From assembly GCA_001801495.1 (NCBI GenBank), contig MGXW01000091.1, forward strand, positions 4,670 to 33,046: a stretch of 28,377 bases of DNA, read 5' to 3'. Positions 23,882 through 28,377 of this stretch are shown one piece after another (position 1 is the first letter of the stretch; every line of letters starts with the position of its first letter). Origin of the DNA: Gammaproteobacteria bacterium RIFCSPHIGHO2_12_FULL_37_34. Its GTDB lineage: Bacteria > Pseudomonadota > Gammaproteobacteria > DSM-16500. The position numbers and the translations under genes were made by a program. The notes under the pieces were generated by a model, which worked only from the letters and a program-made list of their open reading frames with translations, had not been told where the DNA came from and ran no database searches.

Positions 23882-23967
23882 AGACGCTCGTTCCTTGATC
23901 TCATATGTTAGGTGCATATACTTCGAATGACTGTAATACAATTGAGCCCAGATAAACAAGGCATTCT

Positions 23968-24570
23968 ATGATTGGACAAATTCGCGGCACTATTTTAGAA
24001 AAACAGCCTCCCTTGCTTTTGGTAGAAGCAAATGGTATTGGTTATGAAATGGATGCTCCTATGAGCACCTTTTATCAACTTCCTGATGTTGGGCAAACCG
24101 TTACTTTATTGACCCATTTTGTAGTACGCGAAGATGCCCACCATTTATATGCCTTTTATACTCGTGATGAACGTTTATTATTTCGTGCTTTATTAAAAGT
24201 AAACGGCATCGGACCACGTTTGGCATTAACTATTTTATCCAGTACGACCCCCGATCAATTTGTGCACTGCGTGTTAAATAATGATACAAATAGTTTAGTC
24301 AAGCTTCCAGGAATTGGAAAAAAAACTGCCGAACGTTTAGTGATTGAGATGCGAGATAAACTATCAGATTGGTGTACAACATCAGCAGCAGAAGGTGCTT
24401 TGGTAGTGAAGGGAGGCAGTGATAAACGGCACCACACATTACAAGATGCCATTTCTGCTTTGGTAGCGCTTGGTTATAAGCAACAGGATGCTAATCGTAC
24501 GGTTACTAAAATGGATGATGGAGCAGCAAGTAGTGAAGAATTAATTCGCCGCGCATTGAGGGTGATGTAA
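23968..24570 (+). CDS. ruvA: Holliday junction branch migration protein RuvA
   Basis: RuvA binds the four-way junction and loads RuvB. Length 200 aa. The N-terminal OB domain starts MIGQIRGTILEKQPPLLLVEANGIGYEM. Two helix-hairpin-helix motifs follow: VNGIGPRLALTIL (about 72-84) and LPGIGKKTAERLVIEMRDKL (about 112-131). The C-terminal RuvB-binding domain (TLQDAISALVALGYKQQDANRTV) is present after a variable linker. One base separates it from ruvB. Because of the inserted gene it must have its own promoter; TACAAT near 23936-23941 is a possible -10 without an obvious -35. Confidence 0.97.
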   Translation: MIGQIRGTILEKQPPLLLVEANGIGYEMDAPMSTFYQLPDVGQTVTLLTHFVVREDAHHLYAFYTRDERLLFRALLKVNGIGPRLALTILSSTTPDQFVHCVLNNDTNSLVKLPGIGKKTAERLVIEMRDKLSDWCTTSAAEGALVVKGGSDKRHHTLQDAISALVALGYKQQDANRTVTKMDDGAASSEELIRRALRVM

Positions 24571-24571
24571 C

Positions 24572-25618
24572 ATGGAAACCAATCGAGTGATCGCTCCAGA
24601 ACAACAAGAAACTGATCCAGTTGATCGTGCATTACGACCCAAATATTTACGTGATTACATTGGGCAACAGAGTGTGCGTGAGCAAATGGAAATTTTCATT
24701 CAAGCTGCTAAAGCACGTAAAGATGTATTGGATCATGTGCTTATTTTTGGTCCTCCAGGGTTAGGTAAAACAACGCTTGCTAATATTATTTCTAACGAGT
24801 TGGGTGTTGGATTAAGACAAACGTCTGGGCCTGTTATCGAACGTCCTGGTGATGTGGCGGCTTTATTGACTAATTTACAAGTTGGCGATGTATTATTTAT
24901 TGATGAAATTCATCGCTTAAGTCCGGTGGTTGAAGAAGTGCTATACCCGGCAATGGAAGATTATCAAATTGATATTATGATAGGGGAAGGGCCAGCAGCG
25001 CGTTCCATTAAATTAGACCTTCCAGCATTTACTTTAGTAGGAGCAACTACGCGGGCAGGTTTGCTGACCTCACCACTGCGTGATCGCTTTGGTATTGTAC
25101 AACGATTGGATTTTTACGAAGCGGGTGAATTAATGCAAATTGTGTTGCGTTCTGCACATATTCTTAAAATCATTGTGGAAACAAAAGGTGCAGAAGAAAT
25201 TGCACGACGTGCGCGAGGTACGCCAAGAGTTGCTAATCGTTTATTGCGCCGTGTGCGTGATTATGCGGATGTGAAAGCTAATGGACACATTACAGAATCG
25301 GTAGTCAAACAGGCGCTTGATTTTCTTAACGTGGATAGCCAAGGATTTGATGTGATGGATCAAAAGCTATTGTTAGCTTTGATGGAAAAATTTAATGGTG
25401 GACCGGTTGGTCTTGAAAGTTTAGCGGCATTTATTAATGAGGAAAAAGGGACAATAGAAGATGTCATTGAACCTTTTTTGATTCAACAAGGGTTTATAAT
25501 ACGCACCCCTCGTGGTCGTATAGCTACAAAGCATGCTTACGCACATTTTGGATTAAAGACGCCAGAAAAATGGCTAGGACCTCAAAATATTAGTTTATTT
25601 GAAAGCATGACAGAGTGA
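24572..25618 (+). CDS. ruvB: Holliday junction helicase RuvB
   Basis: The AAA+ motor of branch migration. Walker A GPPGLGKT (60-67), Walker B VLFIDEIH (107-114), sensor 1 VGATTRAG (156-163) with the arginine-finger region SPLRDRFG, and the C-terminal winged helix with GFIIRTPRGRIAT. Length 348 aa, normal. It is translated together with ruvA (1-base gap). tolQ follows after 52 bases, an order common in gammaproteobacteria. Confidence 0.98.
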   Translation: METNRVIAPEQQETDPVDRALRPKYLRDYIGQQSVREQMEIFIQAAKARKDVLDHVLIFGPPGLGKTTLANIISNELGVGLRQTSGPVIERPGDVAALLTNLQVGDVLFIDEIHRLSPVVEEVLYPAMEDYQIDIMIGEGPAARSIKLDLPAFTLVGATTRAGLLTSPLRDRFGIVQRLDFYEAGELMQIVLRSAHILKIIVETKGAEEIARRARGTPRVANRLLRRVRDYADVKANGHITESVVKQALDFLNVDSQGFDVMDQKLLLALMEKFNGGPVGLESLAAFINEEKGTIEDVIEPFLIQQGFIIRTPRGRIATKHAYAHFGLKTPEKWLGPQNISLFESMTE

Positions 25619-25644
25619 TTTCATCACTTTAAATTTGATACAAT
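25614..25644 (+). promoter_or_regulatory. small hairpin and -10-like box before tolQ
   Basis: AGTGAT (25614-25619) and ATCACT (25623-25628) form a perfect 6-base stem overlapping the ruvB stop, followed by TTAAATTT. TACAAT (25639-25644) is a plausible -10 for tolQ, but no good -35 is seen. Termination and tolQ initiation here are both tentative. Confidence 0.3.
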
Positions 25645-25670
25645 AAGTGTTTAGCAATGTGGAGATGAAC

Positions 25671-26381
25671 ATGACTTACGATGCAACGTTACTCACTTAT
25701 TTCTTGCAAGCAGGCTTAGTAGTCAAATGTGTGATGGTGCTTTTGGTGGGCGCTTCCATTTTTTCTTGGGCATACATTCTACAGCGTGGGTTTTATTTAA
25801 CAGATCTTAACAAAGCCATTACTAAATTCGAGACGACCTTTTGGTCAGGGGAAGATTTAGCCAAATTATATGCAGAAGGAACAAAACGAAAAGGCGCGAT
25901 TGAAGGTATGGAAGCTATTTTTCATGCTGGATTTAAAGAATTTCTTCGTTTTCGCAGGCAATCGGGTATAGCACTTGATACTATTATTGAAAATACCAAA
26001 CGCGCCATGCGGGTTGCGCAAATGCGTGAACAAGATAAATTAGAACAACGTTTATCTTTTCTTGCCATTGTTGGTTCCACTAGCCCATATGTCGGATTAT
26101 TTGGAACAGTATGGGGTATTATGCAAGCATTTCGCGCTTTGGCTAATGTGCAACAAGCAACCATTGCCATGGTGGCGCCAGGCATTGCTGAAGCATTGAT
26201 TGCAACAGCCTTAGGATTATTTGCCGCTATTCCAGCGGTGATTGCATATAATCGGTTTATTACTAGTGTGAATCGATTATTAAATCGTTATGATGCTTTT
26301 CAAGAAGAGTTAACCAACATATTCATTCGCCAATCTCAAACTCATTTACCTTCACGTGAAGTAGCGGAGATTCCATCATGA
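25671..26381 (+). CDS. tolQ: Tol-Pal proton channel subunit TolQ
   Basis: An inner-membrane MotA/ExbB-family protein that with TolR uses the proton gradient to drive TolA. Three predicted helices: about 13-35, and a pair in the C-terminal half (LSFLAIVGSTSPYVGLFGTVWGIMQAF and AMVAPGIAEALIATALGLFAAIPAVIAYN), carrying the conserved GLFGTVWGI and GIAEALIATA. The frame opens at 25647, but ATG 25671 has GGAG 6 bases upstream, giving 236 aa. Its end overlaps tolR (ATGA). Confidence 0.96.
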   Translation: MTYDATLLTYFLQAGLVVKCVMVLLVGASIFSWAYILQRGFYLTDLNKAITKFETTFWSGEDLAKLYAEGTKRKGAIEGMEAIFHAGFKEFLRFRRQSGIALDTIIENTKRAMRVAQMREQDKLEQRLSFLAIVGSTSPYVGLFGTVWGIMQAFRALANVQQATIAMVAPGIAEALIATALGLFAAIPAVIAYNRFITSVNRLLNRYDAFQEELTNIFIRQSQTHLPSREVAEIPS

Positions 26382-26830
26382 CGCATATGCATCAACCTGG
26401 CTCGCGTCGACTGATGTCAGACATTAACGTTGTTCCTTTCATTGATGTCATGTTGGTGTTGCTCGTTATTTTTATGATTACCGCACCTTTACTCACTCAA
26501 GGAGTAAAGGTTAATTTACCGCAAACGAAAGCGAGCGCTCTTTCTGAACAAAAACATGAACCCTTGATAGTAACAGTAGATGCTGCGGGAAATTTTTATT
26601 TTAATTTGGCAGATAAACCAGAGCAGCCAATTACAGCACGTACATTAACTTATCTTGTGACAGAGCAGTTGGCTGATCAACAAAAAACAGAACAACGACC
26701 GGTTTTAGTGCGTGGGGATAAAAATGTCAATTACGGTAAAGTAGTGGAGGCTATGGTATTGTTGCAACAAGCTGGAGCAAAAAGCGTGGGTTTGATTACT
26801 GCGCCACCCCCTGATAAAACAGTTGGTTGA
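26378..26830 (+). CDS. tolR: Tol-Pal subunit TolR
   Basis: An ExbD-family protein with one membrane helix (about 19-37) and a periplasmic domain. SDINVVPFIDVMLVLLVIFM contains D23, the proton-path Asp at the same position as in E. coli TolR. The periplasmic part has VNLPQTKA and RGDKNVNYGKVVEAMVLLQQAG. Length 150 aa. It overlaps tolQ by 4 bases and is followed closely by tolA. Confidence 0.96.
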   Translation: MTHMHQPGSRRLMSDINVVPFIDVMLVLLVIFMITAPLLTQGVKVNLPQTKASALSEQKHEPLIVTVDAAGNFYFNLADKPEQPITARTLTYLVTEQLADQQKTEQRPVLVRGDKNVNYGKVVEAMVLLQQAGAKSVGLITAPPPDKTVG

Positions 26831-26831
26831 G

Positions 26832-27593
26832 ATGATGGCAGACGCTATGCCAAAATATGTTATTGTTTCATTCGTTATTCATGTTCTTGTTTTAATGGGT
26901 TTGGTATTCAATATTCATTTTTTAATGCCGCTACCAGTTGTTGAAAATACCAATAAACAAGATGTAATCAGCGCAGTGATATTAGGTGATGTGCAAACGA
27001 GCACTATTCTTCCACGACAGCCTGTTATGCAATCTGCGCCACCCAAATTAAAAACGATTCCTAAAGAATTGTCACAAAAAATAATTTCAATCAAAGAAGA
27101 AGAAAAAAATCGTGAACGTTTAGCAAAAGAGTTACTGGCGGATATTGAAAAGCAGAATAAAAAACAAAAACAATTGCAACAAAAGAAGTTACAAGCGCGT
27201 TTTGAAAAATTATTGCAAACGCAAGCGGAAAAATCGCTTCGTCAGCAATTATTGAATGAAGATATCAAGATAAAAGGCACACAAACGCGTCAATCTAAAG
27301 GAGAAATTAATAAATATAAAGCACTCATTTTGCAAGTGATTAGTGAACACTGGATTGTGCCGGTGCAATCCAATAAAAAATTATATTGTGAATTGATGAT
27401 TCGACTTGCTCCAGGTGGGATGGTATTAGATGTAGCAGTCACCAAATCAAGTGGCGATCCGGCGCTTGATCATTCTGCGCGTGCTGCTGTCTTAAAATCA
27501 TCACCTCTTCCTGTTCCGAATGATTCGATTGCATTTGAAGCTTTTCGGCAATTTGTGCTGAAGGTTAAACCAGAGCATGTGGTGAATAGTTAA
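26832..27593 (+). CDS. tolA: Tol-Pal bridging protein TolA (short form)
   Basis: TolA spans the periplasm and pulls on TolB/Pal at the outer membrane. Membrane anchor at about residues 9-31 with the SxxxH motif (S13, H17) needed to contact TolQR. Then a Lys/Glu/Gln-rich helix (about 85-155: EEEKNRERLAKELL, KKQKQLQQKKLQARFEKLLQ) and the TonB-like C-terminal domain (IVPVQSNKKLYCELMIRLAPGG, SGDPALDHSARAAVLKSSPLPVP). At 253 aa it is much shorter than the 421-aa E. coli protein because the helical arm is reduced. Starts at 26832 and 26835 are both possible. tolB does not follow; toxin-antitoxin material does. Confidence 0.92.
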   Translation: MMADAMPKYVIVSFVIHVLVLMGLVFNIHFLMPLPVVENTNKQDVISAVILGDVQTSTILPRQPVMQSAPPKLKTIPKELSQKIISIKEEEKNRERLAKELLADIEKQNKKQKQLQQKKLQARFEKLLQTQAEKSLRQQLLNEDIKIKGTQTRQSKGEINKYKALILQVISEHWIVPVQSNKKLYCELMIRLAPGGMVLDVAVTKSSGDPALDHSARAAVLKSSPLPVPNDSIAFEAFRQFVLKVKPEHVVNS

Positions 27594-27637
27594 CTGTTAC
27601 AATAAAAGGGAAAGGTACAACAACAATTGAAAATGGT

Positions 27638-27832
27638 TTATAAATCTTCATACGCCTCGTCATCTTCTTTAGAATCCCATTCCGATAGTGTTTTAGATAG
27701 GGATTGATGATATTCCAAATCAAAAGAGCGAAGTTTTCGTAAAATCACTTTCCCATTGATCACTTCAAAAGCAATCCTATCACCTGCGTGCAAATCAAGC
27801 TGCTTACGGGACAAGCTTACAGTTGATGAAAT
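27638..27832 (-). pseudogene. remnant of an AbrB/MazE-type antitoxin
   Basis: On the minus strand the open frame encodes SSTVSLSRKQLDLHAGDRI, then AFEVINGKVILRKLRSF and DLEYHQSLSKTLSEWDS-KEDDEAYEDL before a TAA at 27638-27640. The LxxGDRIxFEVxNGKVxLR core and the EWxSxEDxEAYxDL tail match SpoVT/AbrB-domain antitoxins that pair with MazF-like toxins. There is no ATG or GTG: an in-frame TGA lies at 27833-27835, and the part that normally reads VTIPKxxR is degenerate or short. Only a TTG at 27814 without a good ribosome binding site could start it. No toxin lies downstream. It abuts the brnT promoter, so that insertion may have cut it. Confidence 0.6.
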
Positions 27833-27838
27833 TCACCC

Positions 27839-27867
27839 TTGCTGTTTTTGCTATTTGTATATACAAT
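27839..27867 (+). promoter_or_regulatory. brnTA promoter with 12-base palindrome
   Basis: TTGCTG (27839-27844), 17-base spacer, TACAAT (27862-27867). The perfect palindrome TTGTATATACAA (27855-27866) overlaps the -10. Transcription would start close to the brnT ATG at 27873. BrnA-type antitoxins are known to autorepress, and this is the obvious operator. Confidence 0.65.
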
Positions 27868-27872
27868 TAAAT

Positions 27873-28151
27873 ATGAAGATTACATGCGACCCTAATAAAC
27901 GGAAAAAGACCCTTGAAGAGCGTGGCTTGGATTTTATGGATGCAGCTGTGGTTTTTAAAGGTCAGGTATACGAGTTTGAAGATAGTAGAAAAGATTATGG
28001 GGAACAGCGCATGATTGCAGTGGGATATCTAGCTGATCGTATGGTGGTTGTTGGATATGTTCAGCGAGGTAAAACAAAACACATATTTTCGATGAGAAAA
28101 GCCAATGAACGCGAAGCCAAAAAATATCAAGAGCGATTTGAAGAAAGTTGA
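27873..28151 (+). CDS. brnT: BrnT-family toxin
   Basis: A RelE-like ribonuclease toxin of the BrnT family (DUF497). The 92-aa sequence has the family landmarks DPNKRKKTLEERGLDFMDAA, FEDSRKDYGEQRMIAVGYL, VVVGYVQRG and IFSMRKANEREAKKYQERF. The frame is open back to 27756 but those codons oppose the antitoxin remnant and contain nothing BrnT-like; ATG 27873 gives a typical start. There is no Shine-Dalgarno and the promoter lies immediately upstream, so the message may be leaderless. brnA overlaps its last 14 bases. Confidence 0.92.
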   Translation: MKITCDPNKRKKTLEERGLDFMDAAVVFKGQVYEFEDSRKDYGEQRMIAVGYLADRMVVVGYVQRGKTKHIFSMRKANEREAKKYQERFEES

Positions 28152-28377
28152 TACCCATTCAATTAAATCAGATGAGTATGATGAACTGCCTGAATTAACA
28201 GACGAAATGTTTGATCGGGCGGTTTATAAGGTTGGTAGTATCGAAAAGCCCACACCAAAACGCCGCGGACCGCAGAAAACGCCAACAAAAATCGCTATAT
28301 ATTTGCGTTTACCACATGAGGTTGTTGAATATTTCAAATCAGAGGGCTCTGGTTGGCAAACAAAAATGGGCTATGCT
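28138..28377 (+). CDS. brnA: BrnA-family antitoxin, partial (runs off the window)
   Basis: Eighty codons are visible and the frame is still open at the window end. The sequence has an acidic N-terminal part (SDEYDELPELTDEMFDRAVY), a basic linker (KRRGPQKTP) and a C-terminal strand-helix region TKIAIYLRLPHEVVEYFKSEGSGWQTKM, the RHH-like DNA-binding part of BrnA proteins. The start seems to be TTG at 28138 (LKKVDTHS), overlapping brnT, with AAGAG upstream; no ATG or GTG suits the frame better, the first in-frame ATG being too far into the conserved part. Toxin-first order is normal for brnTA. Confidence 0.85.
   Translation, partial: MKKVDTHSIKSDEYDELPELTDEMFDRAVYKVGSIEKPTPKRRGPQKTPTKIAIYLRLPHEVVEYFKSEGSGWQTKMGYA

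Noticed and set aside
27756..27872. Longer BrnT start
   Set aside because: The extra 39 residues are cysteine-rich and unlike BrnT; they lie opposite the antitoxin remnant and upstream of the promoter.
1..28377. CRISPR array, prophage, insertion sequence or integrase
   Set aside because: No regularly spaced repeats and no transposase, integrase or phage structural gene were found in any frame.

Overview
The window reads as a stretch of gammaproteobacterial chromosome, AT-rich (my estimate is about 40% GC), most likely from the order Legionellales (Coxiella/Aquicella/Rickettsiella/Berkiella-like). The basis is the housekeeping gene order (prfB-lysS; rpsT next to murJ; rplU-rpmA-obgE; FmdB-DUF502-aspS-yebC-ruvC; ruvAB-tolQRA), protein similarity by eye, and a eukaryotic-type F-box protein with a related paralogue, a style of gene typical of host-associated Legionellales. 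No database was searched, so the genus is open.

Layout. 1-1.3 kb: an unrecognised 338-aa protein. 1.3-5.6 kb: prfB (with its programmed +1 frameshift), lysS, a FimT/GspH-like pseudopilin and a 357-aa orphan protein. 5.7-7.6 kb: rpsT and murJ, divergent. 7.7-8.3 kb: a coiled-coil orphan. 8.3-8.75 kb: a non-coding stretch with three hairpin-forming inverted repeats. 8.75-11.7 kb: dihydroorotase, then rplU-rpmA-obgE from a clear promoter. 11.7-14.5 kb (minus): MFS sugar porter, glucokinase-family kinase and a PilE-like pilin in one row. 14.6-15.4 kb: a small membrane protein, and an opposite-strand pair of a ribbon-helix-helix regulator and a small membrane protein behind an operator-like promoter. 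15.7-17.0 kb: WrbA and the F-box protein. 17.1-17.85 kb: a HigB/HigA toxin-antitoxin pair. 17.9-18.7 kb: a short-chain dehydrogenase. 18.9-22.9 kb: FmdB-like zinc ribbon, DUF502, aspS, yebC, ruvC. 22.9-23.9 kb: an unrecognised gene on the opposite strand, splitting ruvC from ruvAB. 24.0-27.6 kb: ruvA, ruvB, tolQ, tolR, tolA. 27.6-28.4 kb: a remnant of an AbrB/MazE-type antitoxin, then BrnT and the start of BrnA, cut by the window end.

The core genes serve translation (RF2, LysRS, AspRS, S20, L21, L27, ObgE), envelope (MurJ, TolQRA), Holliday-junction processing (RuvABC), pyrimidine synthesis and glucose use. The accessory genes (F-box family, TA pairs, orphans) sit between these blocks as small insertions; no transposase, integrase, tRNA, rRNA or CRISPR was seen. 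The most notable observations are the F-box protein with its collinear paralogue 12 kb away, two toxin genes (higB, brnT) whose promoters overlap palindromic operators and seem to give leaderless mRNAs, the regulator plus membrane-protein pair at 15 kb, and the orphan gene splitting the ruv locus.
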